Assembly: GCA_036503065.1 (NCBI GenBank)
Contig: DASXXM010000054.1
Span: forward strand, 1 to 25,607
DNA: 25,607 bases
From: DATEPR01 sp036503065
GTDB taxonomy: Bacteria > Actinomycetota > Actinomycetes > Mycobacteriales > Pseudonocardiaceae
Direction of reading: 5' to 3'
Numbering within the stretch: the first letter of the stretch is position 1; each line of letters opens with the position of its first letter. The notes below the pieces were generated by a model. It was not told the DNA's origin, made no database searches, and saw only the letters and a program-made list of their open reading frames with translations. Shown one piece after another: positions 15,011 to 22,733 of the stretch. The position numbers and the translations under genes were made by a program.

Positions 15011-15646
15011 TCAACAGGCCACGTCCCGCCGTGCGGCCCACCAGGTTGCACCGGCGTGCCGGTACTGCAGGATCGCCTTCAGGTTCGCCAGTTCCATGGA
15101 GTGGCCCGCGTAGAACAGCGGCCACAACTCCCCGACCCATGGCCGGTTCGGGTCCGGATGGGGATCGCGGTCGTAGTTCGGGTGGTGGCAATTCGTCCAG
15201 ATCAGCACGGTGCCCGGCCGGTCCAGTACGAGCCGGGCGTCGACCAGCCGGAACAGGTAGATCATCCACAGGTCGTCACCCTGGTCCCAGGCGCAGTGGT
15301 AGTCGACGGTCCGCGCCGCGGCGTCCGCGCGCAGTTCCAGGTGGATGCGGGTGTCCGGCACCAGGCGATCGGTGCCGACATAGCGCCCTGGTTCGCCGGT
15401 CGGAACGAGGTCGCGGGTGCTCAGGGTCCACTCGCCGAGGTTGCCCACATCGGCGAGATAGTCGTAGACGACGTCGATCGGGCAGGCGATGTGCTCGTGC
15501 ACCGTGCAGAAGCGCCCGTAGACGTCGACGTGCGGGTAGGACGGCCGGGTCAGCTCAATGGCCTTGGAGACCAACGCGTCCCGGCTCATGCCCTCGCACC
15601 GCACCAATCCGGGAATGCTGTCTACATCGGACGTACGAACGTTCAT
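15011..15646 (-). CDS. SRPBCC (START/polyketide cyclase-like) protein
   Basis: The protein is 211 residues from ATG 15646, with AAAGG six bases upstream. It shows the SRPBCC/Bet v1 pattern: VHEHIACPIDVVYDYLADVG opening the helix-grip fold, NLGEWTLSTRDL, long beta strands rich in charged residues (RIHLELRADAAARTVDYHC), and a C-terminal helix (HSMELANLKAIL). Such proteins act as aromatase/cyclases. A relative in carquinostatin biosynthesis (CqsB2-type) closes the carbazole ring oxidatively after KAS III condensation. The next genes downstream are precisely the KAS III-like and ThDP enzymes, so ring closure is the likely role. The 108 bases upstream form the largest gap inside the operon. A generic lipid-binding role cannot be excluded. 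Confidence 0.75.
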   Translation of the reverse strand: MNVRTSDVDSIPGLVRCEGMSRDALVSKAIELTRPSYPHVDVYGRFCTVHEHIACPIDVVYDYLADVGNLGEWTLSTRDLVPTGEPGRYVGTDRLVPDTRIHLELRADAAARTVDYHCAWDQGDDLWMIYLFRLVDARLVLDRPGTVLIWTNCHHPNYDRDPHPDPNRPWVGELWPLFYAGHSMELANLKAILQYRHAGATWWAARRDVAC

Positions 15647-15754
15647 GTCTGACCTTTCCGCACACAGTGACATTGGCTCGCTCCGCTCGCGGGTCCAGCC
15701 GCTGTTACGCGGTGTCTTCGCTGCGCTCGCAGTCTTGTCTATGGTCCTCGACGC
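15647..15754 (-). repeat. Intra-operon gap with paired TCGCTSCGCTCGC repeats
   Basis: Two 13-bp copies, TCGCTCCGCTCGC (15678-15690) and TCGCTGCGCTCGC (15718-15730), differ at one base and start 40 bases apart. They sit in the only sizeable gap of the operon. They resemble REP-like stem elements and may mark mRNA processing or partial termination between the acyl-tailoring and scaffold-building halves. Confidence 0.35.
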
Positions 15755-16804
15755 TCATCGGCGGCGAACCTGGCCCTCGACCAACGTGAGCAGGCCGTCG
15801 GCGACGATGGTCCGTCCGAGCAAGTCCAGCCCCGCTCGGCGGAACAGTTCCACGAACTCGCGTTCGGTCCGCTCCTTCCCGCCCAGGAACAGCAACATGA
15901 GCAGGTCCATGCCGGTGTGGACGGTCTCCAGCGGGCCACCGCCGCCAATCATCAGTTCCATCGCGACAACGCGTGCTCCGACGGGCGCACTCGCCACGAT
16001 GTTGGACAGGATGCCGACCGCGGTCTGGTCGTCCCAGTTGTGCAACACCTGCTTGATCAGGTACAGGTCCGCCTTGACCGGGACCGACCGGCGGAAGTCA
16101 CCGGCCACCAGTTCGACTCGGTCGGCCAGGTGGCCGCCACGCGCCAGGGGCGTGTCCGCTCCGCCCAGCACCGACTCGAGGTCGAACAGGACGCCACAGG
16201 TCGTCGGATTCCGTTCCAGGACCGCACGCAGCAGTCGTCCGCCACCGCCGCCGATATCGGCGACAGTGCCGACACCGGTCATGTCGAGCAGATCGACGGC
16301 CGCGCCGATGGTCAGCTCGGTGTTGTTGGCCATGGCCCGGTTGAACAGTTCCGCGGTCTCCGGCGCATCCGTGGCCAGATACTCGTACAGGGTCTTCCCG
16401 TGCACGAGCGGAAAGGCACTCCCACCGGTGCGCACCGCGAAGCCGAGGTGCTGCCACATGTCCAGCGACCAGTCCAGCAGCCGGCAGACATCCACCGCGT
16501 TACCCGCACCATTGGCCACCAGCAGGTACGACGCCGTGTTCCGCCGGTATGAGCGCTCGCCGACCTGGTCGACCAGACCACGCGCGGCCAGGGCACGCAG
16601 CAGCCGGTTGACCGTGTCGGGGGCCGCATCCACGCGTGTGGCGAGCACGTTGGCCGCGACGACCTCGTTGTCGAAACCATCGAAGGCGTTGAACAGCCCC
16701 AGTTGGACAGCCGCGCCGATGGCGGCGGTGGAGGCCACACCGCCAATCAGTTCGTATACCTTGGCGACATCGTGACTGTCCGGCTGCCCGAACATCTGTG
16801 TCAT
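15755..16804 (-). CDS. SAM-dependent O-methyltransferase (plant/actinomycete OMT family 2)
   Basis: The protein is 349 residues from ATG 16804, with GGAG six bases upstream. An alternative ATG at 16840 overlaps the preceding stop (TGATG). The N-terminal winged-helix dimerisation domain runs to about residue 95 (VQLGLFNAFDG, DTVNRLLRALAARGLVDQ). The SAM-binding motif is VADIGGGGGRLL (181-192), and the catalytic histidine is H255 in VLHNWDDQ, the family's HDWDD motif. Such enzymes methylate phenolic or enolic hydroxyls of aromatic polyketides and alkaloids. Its presence implies that the pathway yields a hydroxylated aromatic or enol intermediate, which fits the scaffold enzymes encoded just downstream. 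There is a 35-base gap after the acyl-AMP ligase. Confidence 0.88.
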   Translation of the reverse strand: MTQMFGQPDSHDVAKVYELIGGVASTAAIGAAVQLGLFNAFDGFDNEVVAANVLATRVDAAPDTVNRLLRALAARGLVDQVGERSYRRNTASYLLVANGAGNAVDVCRLLDWSLDMWQHLGFAVRTGGSAFPLVHGKTLYEYLATDAPETAELFNRAMANNTELTIGAAVDLLDMTGVGTVADIGGGGGRLLRAVLERNPTTCGVLFDLESVLGGADTPLARGGHLADRVELVAGDFRRSVPVKADLYLIKQVLHNWDDQTAVGILSNIVASAPVGARVVAMELMIGGGGPLETVHTGMDLLMLLFLGGKERTEREFVELFRRAGLDLLGRTIVADGLLTLVEGQVRRR

Positions 16805-16839
16805 CACGCTCTCCGTTCTCGAAATGGACTCGCTCCACA

Positions 16840-18483
16840 TCACAGGTCGACGGCCGCGGTCAGCGCCAGTTCGTCGCGCAGCAACAGGATCCGGCTGCGG
16901 AACCGTTGGACCTTGCCGCTCGGGGTGCGCGGCAGCGTGTCGCGCCGCAGGAACAGGCATCTCGACAGCCCGACACCGGCCTTCGCCATGATCGCGTTCG
17001 CCGCCTGCACCGCGAACGCGGGATAGTCGTCCAACTCGTGCTTCAGCTCGACGAGCAACACCAACTCACCCGATGCCGCGGCCGGCAGGTCGATGACGAC
17101 GGAACGACCGTGGCGCGCCGGTTCGATCAGGTCCACTGTGGCCTCCAGTTCGCGCGCGTAGACTTTCCGTCCCGCCACCGACAGCAGGTCGTCCACGCGG
17201 CCGACGACGTAGAGTTCGCCGTCCCGGACGAAACCGAGGTCACCGCTGCGGAATCCACTGCCCACGAAGCGTTCCCTGGTACGGACCGGGTCGGCGAAGT
17301 AACCGGACGCGAGACACGGCGAGCTGACGCGGATCTCCGACAGTCGGCCGGAATGCGCTGTGGCAACGGTGATCCCGGCGAGCGACGGCCCGACGGACAC
17401 CACCGTGGTCGCATGCGGGTCGTCGGCCGCGGTGTCGACCACCGCCCCTTCGGCCAGTGCCACCGAGTCGAGCGCGACCGCCGTCGGTGGCCGCGACCAC
17501 GGGACGGCGGTGACCGCCAGCGTGGCCTCCGCCATGCCGTACGCGGGCATGAACGCCGTCATGCCGAGGCCGTTGGGAGCGAAGGTGGCCTGCGTCCGCC
17601 GCAATACGTTCAGGTCGACCCGTTCCGCGCCGACCACGATCGCATCGAGGGCCAGCCGCCCGGCCAGTGGGCTGCGCTGGTGCGCCCTGGTCGCGAGGTG
17701 CAGCCCGGTGCTGGTGCCCACGGTGATCGTGCTGCCGAAGGCGACCAGATCATCGAACCAGGTCCGAGGGGCCATCGCGAACCGCTCCGGACTGGACAGC
17801 ACGAGATCGTAGTCGCGGACCAGCGGATACAGCAGGCAGCCGAACATCCCCATGTCGTGCGACAACGGCAGCCAGGAACCCATGCGCCGCGGCCCGGAAT
17901 CGGGGTCGAACATGCCGTGGATCACGCCGAGTTGGCGGGAGATCGCCTTCGACGTCAGCATGCATCCCTTCGGCAGGTCGGTACTGCCCGACGAGAACTG
18001 GATGAAGGCGACGTCGTCGGCGCCGGGCGGCTCGACACCGATCCGGCGACCGCTGTCCAGACTTCCCCAGAACCGCACCCGGTCCACGAGCGTGTCGGGC
18101 ACCAGCGACGCGAGCCTGCCCTCGATCAACACCAGCGGCGACTGGAGCAGATCGACGACCGAACGCAACTGCCTGAGGTACTCTCGTGGGTCGGCTCCCT
18201 TGCCGGGCAACGGAAGCGAGGCGATCACTCCGCCGGCCAGCCACACGCCCAGCAAGCCGCACACGACGTCCACCGAGTTGGTGAGCACACACGCGACCCG
18301 CGTCCCGGGGACGACCCCGAGGCGACGCAACCGCGCCGCGGCACCCTGCGCGCGGCTGAGCACATCGCGCCACGGGGTCACCACGAAACGGCCGTCCTCC
18401 CAGGTGCGCAGGCAGCCACTGGCCGACGTGTCCGCCAGCGCGTCCCAGATCAGCACCGGCGCGGCACCCCGGTCACTCGACAT
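16840..18483 (-). CDS. Fatty-acyl-AMP ligase (FAAL-like adenylating enzyme)
   Basis: The protein is 547 residues from ATG 18483, overlapping the desaturase end by 11 bases. It is an ANL-superfamily enzyme with SSGSTDLPKG (P-loop, 164-173), WLPLSHDMG (204-212), YGMAEAT (315-321), SGDLGFVRDGELYVVGR and the C-terminal catalytic lysine K524 in RTPSGKVQR. The WxPxxHDMG signature and overall length favour the FAAL group, which forms acyl-AMP and loads the chain onto an ACP rather than CoA. The natural partner is the ACP encoded first in this operon, and the overlapping desaturase is expected to act on the loaded chain, as in JamA/JamB/JamC-type modules. Chain length is not predictable. Activation of an aryl acid is a less likely alternative. 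Confidence 0.85.
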   Translation of the reverse strand: MSSDRGAAPVLIWDALADTSASGCLRTWEDGRFVVTPWRDVLSRAQGAAARLRRLGVVPGTRVACVLTNSVDVVCGLLGVWLAGGVIASLPLPGKGADPREYLRQLRSVVDLLQSPLVLIEGRLASLVPDTLVDRVRFWGSLDSGRRIGVEPPGADDVAFIQFSSGSTDLPKGCMLTSKAISRQLGVIHGMFDPDSGPRRMGSWLPLSHDMGMFGCLLYPLVRDYDLVLSSPERFAMAPRTWFDDLVAFGSTITVGTSTGLHLATRAHQRSPLAGRLALDAIVVGAERVDLNVLRRTQATFAPNGLGMTAFMPAYGMAEATLAVTAVPWSRPPTAVALDSVALAEGAVVDTAADDPHATTVVSVGPSLAGITVATAHSGRLSEIRVSSPCLASGYFADPVRTRERFVGSGFRSGDLGFVRDGELYVVGRVDDLLSVAGRKVYARELEATVDLIEPARHGRSVVIDLPAAASGELVLLVELKHELDDYPAFAVQAANAIMAKAGVGLSRCLFLRRDTLPRTPSGKVQRFRSRILLLRDELALTAAVDL

Positions 18484-19423
18484 CGGTGACCGACACGGCC
18501 GTGGACGGACTCCGGTGTGCCAGCGGCGTGGCGGGGCCGTTCGACTCCTTGAGCACCATGCGCTCCGGGTCGATCCGGATCACGTTCGTCGCCAGCCCGA
18601 GCCGTTCCAGCGACGCGATGACGCCCGCCGAGATGTCCAGCTCCCACCACCGCATGCCGTGCCGGAAGGAACGCGGGAACGCGTGGTGGTTGTTGTGCCA
18701 CGCCTCACCGAACGACGCGACGGACAGCCATGCCACGTTCCTGGACTCGTCGTTGGTGGGATAGCGGCGCCGCCCGAAATAGTGACCGACGGAGTTCACC
18801 GCATAGGTCATGTGGTTGACCAGGAACAGGCGGACAAGGCCGCCCCACAGGACCGCGGTGAGAAACGCCGTGAGCGTGTGCCCGACAGCGAGCCCGATCA
18901 GCCCGGACAGCACGAACCCGCAGAGCACCACAGGGACGAACTCGGCACTGAGCAAACGGATGTGCTTCTCCCGCACCAGGTCCGGGCAGTATCTGATCGG
19001 ATCGGATGCCAACCCCTCGTCGAACAGCCAACCGACGTGCGCGTGCCAGAGGCCGGCCAGCATGCCCAGGAATCCCGGCGGGAAGTCCAGGTGCGGGCTG
19101 TGCGGATCACCCGGCCGGTCGGCGACCCGATGGTGCCGCCGATGGTGCGCCACCCAGGTGAGCGGTGGCCCCTGGCCGGCCATGGCGCCGGCCAGGGTCA
19201 ACGCGACGCGGATGGCCCGCGTCGTCCGGAAGGACCGGTGTGCCAGCAGTCGGTGATACCCGATCGAGATACCGAGACCGCACACGACGTACATCACCGC
19301 CAGCGCGGTCAGGTCCGACCAGCCGAAGGCCCGTCGCCACAACAGGAACATCGCGCCGCCGACGCCGACCAGGGGGATCACCGACGTCGCAAGCACGAAC
19401 CAGCGGTGCTCTCGCCCGTTCAT
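18473..19423 (-). CDS. Membrane acyl desaturase (possible acyl-ACP desaturase/acetylenase)
   Basis: The protein is 316 residues from ATG 19423, with AAAGGGGAAG upstream and an ATGA overlap with the SDR. All three di-iron histidine boxes are present: H57RLLAH62, H94RRHH98 and H243NNHH247. Four hydrophobic segments are visible, near residues 9-30, 38-55, 160-185 and 187-205. The fold is that of Delta9-type acyl desaturases. Related enzymes encoded beside an acyl-AMP ligase and an ACP (JamB, TtuB) introduce double or triple bonds, including terminal alkynes, into ACP-bound chains. Regiochemistry and the choice between alkene and alkyne are not readable from sequence. The neighbours on both sides make a dedicated biosynthetic role far more likely than membrane lipid adaptation. 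Confidence 0.88.
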   Translation of the reverse strand: MNGREHRWFVLATSVIPLVGVGGAMFLLWRRAFGWSDLTALAVMYVVCGLGISIGYHRLLAHRSFRTTRAIRVALTLAGAMAGQGPPLTWVAHHRRHHRVADRPGDPHSPHLDFPPGFLGMLAGLWHAHVGWLFDEGLASDPIRYCPDLVREKHIRLLSAEFVPVVLCGFVLSGLIGLAVGHTLTAFLTAVLWGGLVRLFLVNHMTYAVNSVGHYFGRRRYPTNDESRNVAWLSVASFGEAWHNNHHAFPRSFRHGMRWWELDISAGVIASLERLGLATNVIRIDPERMVLKESNGPATPLAHRSPSTAVSVTDVE

Positions 19424-20349
19424 CGACTTCCCCTTTCCGCCAACGGAATCGCGGCGCGATGCAGGTGGGCCATGCGGGTGGCCAGCGACATCCGGCCTTC
19501 GAGCGTGAACGGCGGCGGCCTGCGGCCGTCCACATCGGTGAATCCGTACCGCACCGCGAGATCCCCGACGGTCAGCGCCCGGCCCGACCACAGGTTCACG
19601 TCCGGATCAGCCAGCAGCATGACCACCGCCCTGCCGACGTACTCCGGCGAGTGCGCGTCCGCGGCAGGCCCGTCACCGAGTGCCGACCACACCGCCTCGA
19701 CCCGCTCCGTGCGCACCAGGCCGGGCAGCAGGCTCAGCGACCCGATGCCGTACCTGCGCAGTTCCACGGCCATGCCCAGGCTCAGTCGGTTGGCCGCCGA
19801 CTTGACCATGTCGTACGCCGCCTGGCCAAGATAGGTGTCACCGTCGGTGTAGTTGATGCCGACGATGAGGCCCCGGCCGGCCGGCAGCATCAGCCGGGCC
19901 GCGTGTTGCGCAGCGATGTACTGCGCCCGCAGCGAATTCGCGAACAGGTCGTAGCGCCAGGCCGGCTGATCCCAGAACGGCGCGTCGAAGCGCGCCTCCG
20001 CGGACCGCTCGTAGCCGCACCACGCGTTGTTGACCAGCAGGTCGAGTCGGCCGTGCGTGCGGATGATCATGCCGAACAGCGCGTCCACCGCCGAGTCGAC
20101 CGTGTGATCGCAGCGCACGGCGATACCGGTGCCGCCCGCCGCGCTGACGACATCGGCGGTCTCCTCGACGGTGCCCGCGAGCCCCTCGGTCATGACGGGT
20201 CCTCTGCGAGTACTGCGCCCGGTGACGTACACCGTGGCGCCCGCCCGGCCCAGGGCCACCGCCGTCCCACGGCCGACCCCTCGGCTCGCACCCGTCACCA
20301 GGGCGACCGTCCCGGTCAGGTCGGGCGGCGACCAGTTGTCCTCGTTCAT
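19420..20349 (-). CDS. Short-chain dehydrogenase/reductase (classical SDR)
   Basis: The protein is 309 residues from ATG 20349, with AGGA eight bases upstream. An earlier in-frame GTG at 20364 overlaps the previous stop. It has a Rossmann fold with TGASRGVG (19-26), the NNAW motif (107-110) and the catalytic Y179-x3-K183 (AYDMVKSA). The usual catalytic serine, thirteen residues before the tyrosine, appears to be asparagine N166 (VGINYTDG). This could weaken or alter catalysis, or the loop may be shifted. It resembles the DHRS1-like branch. A keto/hydroxy interconversion on the acyl chain or an aromatisation-related redox step is plausible. The substrate is unknown. Confidence 0.8.
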   Translation of the reverse strand: MNEDNWSPPDLTGTVALVTGASRGVGRGTAVALGRAGATVYVTGRSTRRGPVMTEGLAGTVEETADVVSAAGGTGIAVRCDHTVDSAVDALFGMIIRTHGRLDLLVNNAWCGYERSAEARFDAPFWDQPAWRYDLFANSLRAQYIAAQHAARLMLPAGRGLIVGINYTDGDTYLGQAAYDMVKSAANRLSLGMAVELRRYGIGSLSLLPGLVRTERVEAVWSALGDGPAADAHSPEYVGRAVVMLLADPDVNLWSGRALTVGDLAVRYGFTDVDGRRPPPFTLEGRMSLATRMAHLHRAAIPLAERGSR

Positions 20350-20360
20350 GTCCATCGTCC

Positions 20361-21389
20361 TCACGTGGCTGGTCGGTCGGCAACCGCCGCTGGGTCGGGT
20401 ACCGCGACGCGCAGCGTGCGCCGGTACGCGTCGGTGTCCGGTACGTCTGGCAGTCCGAACCGCGGCACGAGCAGCCCCATCGAGCTGGGCAGCGCGCCGC
20501 CGCAGGCCGCGGTGACCTCGCTGACATCGCTCAGTACCTGCACGAAGGTCCGCGACATCGGTGGCAGCGCGGACATGTCGTCCGCCGAGATGTCGTCCGG
20601 GTGCACCAGGCGCGGCGGCGCGATCTCCCGTCCCCGGTCCCTGGCGTGCTCGACGAGGATGTCGATGGCCGCGGCCATGGTCATCGCCCGGGCGCCGTGG
20701 GTCACCCAGTAGTCGCCGCCGGTCTCACCGCGTTCGATGGCCCGCACCACCGCCTTCGCCAGTACGTCCTGCGGCACGACGTCGAGCAGGTTCTGCGGAT
20801 GGACCGGGAAGATCCGGGCCCGGCCACGGCACACCCAGTCGGACACGAGTTGCACGATCTGCGGCCGTGCCGTCCGGCCCGTGCGCGAGTCGCCGACCAG
20901 GTTGGTCGGCCGGTACACCGAGTGCGGGACACCGGACTCGGCGAGCACGACCTCGCCCTGGCGCTTCGAGCGGATGTACGGCGCCGTCACGTTGTCCGCG
21001 CGCAGTGTGACCGACGGGGTGCCGGCCAGCGCCGCGACGAACGCGGTGCTGATGTAGTGCACCGGCGCGGCCGCCCTGGCCGCCAGTTCCACCACCTGGC
21101 GGGTGCCATCGACGTTGACGGCCTCGTACCGGCCCGACGGCTGGCCCCATTCGGTCAGTGCGGCGGAGTGCACCACGGCGACGATCCGGTCGACGACCGA
21201 CCTGTAGTCCGACATGGACAGACCGCAGTGCGACGCGGACAGATCGCACCGGAGCACCTCGGTGCCGCCTGCCGTCACGTTTCCCCGGTGCACCAGGGAG
21301 ATCACCGGGCGCCGGCTGGCGATCTCGCGCAGGATCGCCTGCCCGACCACGCCAGACGCGCCAGTCACCAGGATGGCATCGCGCCTCAT
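20361..21389 (-). CDS. Extended SDR, thioester-reductase/acyl-reductase-like
   Basis: The protein is 342 residues. ATG 21389 overlaps the oxidase stop by ATGA. It has an NAD(P)-binding GASGVVG (10-16), YISTAF (112-117, active-site Ser/Thr) and Y138-x3-K142 (PYIRSKRQGE). The substrate half contains YRPTNLVGDSRTG and LLDVVPQDVLAKAV, as in NAD_binding_4/thioester reductase domains of carboxylic acid reductases and NRPS/PKS release modules. A stand-alone version beside an ACP may reduce an acyl thioester to an aldehyde or alcohol. Alternatively it may be an epimerase-like ketoreductase acting on the product. The family is clear, the reaction is inferred. Confidence 0.78.
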   Translation of the reverse strand: MRRDAILVTGASGVVGQAILREIASRRPVISLVHRGNVTAGGTEVLRCDLSASHCGLSMSDYRSVVDRIVAVVHSAALTEWGQPSGRYEAVNVDGTRQVVELAARAAAPVHYISTAFVAALAGTPSVTLRADNVTAPYIRSKRQGEVVLAESGVPHSVYRPTNLVGDSRTGRTARPQIVQLVSDWVCRGRARIFPVHPQNLLDVVPQDVLAKAVVRAIERGETGGDYWVTHGARAMTMAAAIDILVEHARDRGREIAPPRLVHPDDISADDMSALPPMSRTFVQVLSDVSEVTAACGGALPSSMGLLVPRFGLPDVPDTDAYRRTLRVAVPDPAAVADRPAT

Positions 21390-22702
21390 GCCCGTGCCTC
21401 GCGGCGCTGGATCAGCCGACTGGTCAGCCGGGCACCGCAGAACGCGACGGGCTCGGGCGGAAACGCCGGCTCCGGCCCGCCGACCAACACCGATGTCGAG
21501 AACTCGGTGTGCCGGCCGAGCACCAGGTCACGCAACACCTTGCCGCCGAGGTGACTGGCGGCGATGCCGTTGCCGCAGTAGCCGTAGCCGTGAAACAGGC
21601 CGGGGCCACGCGAACCGAAGTGCGGCACCAGGTCCCGCGTGACATCGACACAGCCGCCGTACGCGTAGCCGAACCGCACGTCCGACCACGCCGGGAAGTA
21701 CCGCCGGAACGAGTCGCGCAACTCCCGGTAAACGGCGTCGTTCCGCATCCGTGCGGGCCGCATGTCCCGCCGGCGGAAGTAGCGCGGACTGCCGCCGGCC
21801 CACATGATCCGGTTGTCCGCGGTGAACCGTCCGCAGTGCAGGAAGGTCTTCGCCTCGACCAGTCCCTCCCGCCCTGGCCATGCGATCCGCGCCAGTTGCC
21901 GGTCGGTCAGGGGTTCGCTGACCAGCGCGTAACTCCACACCGGCAGCACACGCCTGCGGAAGCCGGCCAGTTGGTGTTGGTGCGCGCTGGTCGCCAGCAC
22001 CACCCGCCGGGCGGTGACCGAACCGGACGGTGTCCGCACGTGATACCCGCCGGCCACCGGTTCGACCCGGACGGCTGGGGTGCGCTCATAGACGACGACC
22101 CCGTTGGCCCGTGCCACGTCGAGCAGGCCGCGCGCCAGCTTGAACGGGTTGACGAGTGCACCGCCGGTACGGACCGCGGCCATGATCACCGGGGAGTCGA
22201 CGTACCGTCGTGCCTCGCGGGCGTCCATGACGGTGATCCCGAACCGCGAGCCGAGGCGCGCGGTCAGCTCTCGGCCGCGTGCCAGCCGGGCGACCTGAGC
22301 GTCGTCGACGGCCACCAACAGGTAGTCGTTGGTCTCGTACTCCGCGTCGATCCGGTGGCGGCGCACGAAGCGGCCGATCTCCAGGATCGAACGGGCCACC
22401 GCGTCGCACACCGTCGCCGCCTGCTCGAGTCCATACCGGAGCACGAGCTGCTGGAGGTCCTTGCCGACCGTCGGCGTCACGAACCCGTCCGCGGTGCCAG
22501 ACGCGGCGGCGCCCGCGGCGGCCCGCTCGACCACGCGCACGTCGAGCGCGGGATCGGCCTCGCGCAGGAAGTGCGCGGTCCACAGCCCGGTGAAGCCGCC
22601 GCCGACGACACACACGTCACAGGACACGCTGGTGTCCAACGGTTCCCCGGCGGACACCGGGTGTACGTCCTGCCAGTAGACCGCGTGCCGGTACCCCGAC
22701 AT
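21386..22702 (-). CDS. FAD-dependent oxidoreductase, DAO family
   Basis: The protein is 438 residues from ATG 22702, with GGAG nine bases upstream; a TTG two codons earlier is less likely. The N-terminal FAD motif is CVVGGGFTGLWTAHFL, followed by VVERAAAGAAASG, the DAO-type GxxxSG region, though here with Ala for Ser. The middle covers substrate recognition (YETNDYLLVAVDDAQVARL). The C-terminus has WAGGSPRYF, FGYAYGGCVDVT and GYGYCGNGIAASHLGG, the second flavin-contact region. Relatives oxidise D-amino acids, glycine, sarcosine or polyamines to imines. In this operon it could convert an amino acid to the alpha-keto acid needed by the ThDP carboligase, or oxidise an amine in the product. Both are inference. 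No membrane segment is evident. Confidence 0.82.
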   Translation of the reverse strand: MSGYRHAVYWQDVHPVSAGEPLDTSVSCDVCVVGGGFTGLWTAHFLREADPALDVRVVERAAAGAAASGTADGFVTPTVGKDLQQLVLRYGLEQAATVCDAVARSILEIGRFVRRHRIDAEYETNDYLLVAVDDAQVARLARGRELTARLGSRFGITVMDAREARRYVDSPVIMAAVRTGGALVNPFKLARGLLDVARANGVVVYERTPAVRVEPVAGGYHVRTPSGSVTARRVVLATSAHQHQLAGFRRRVLPVWSYALVSEPLTDRQLARIAWPGREGLVEAKTFLHCGRFTADNRIMWAGGSPRYFRRRDMRPARMRNDAVYRELRDSFRRYFPAWSDVRFGYAYGGCVDVTRDLVPHFGSRGPGLFHGYGYCGNGIAASHLGGKVLRDLVLGRHTEFSTSVLVGGPEPAFPPEPVAFCGARLTSRLIQRREARA

Positions 22703-22733
22703 GGTCAACCACTCCTACCGTTTTACGGGCTGG

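Noticed and set aside
13999..15051. N-terminal extension of the ThDP enzyme to 932 residues
   Set aside because: The extra 351 residues are an off-frame reading of the KAS III gene. The ThDP family N-terminus begins at MTAHESSSVADAIV with an ATGA overlap.
15006..15269. N-terminal extension of the KAS III protein
   Set aside because: It would lie wholly inside the SRPBCC gene in another frame and has no KAS III similarity. GTG 15005 gives the expected FabH-like start.
16798..18489. A 563-codon rightward open frame
   Set aside because: Exact antisense of the acyl-AMP ligase, whose motifs are complete on the other strand.
18473..19423. Housekeeping membrane-lipid desaturase
   Set aside because: Overlaps with the SDR and acyl-AMP ligase genes place it in the pathway operon, although sequence alone cannot exclude lipid activity.
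17852..19834. A 660-codon rightward open frame
   Set aside because: Antisense of the ligase, desaturase and SDR genes, with no domain and no ribosome site.
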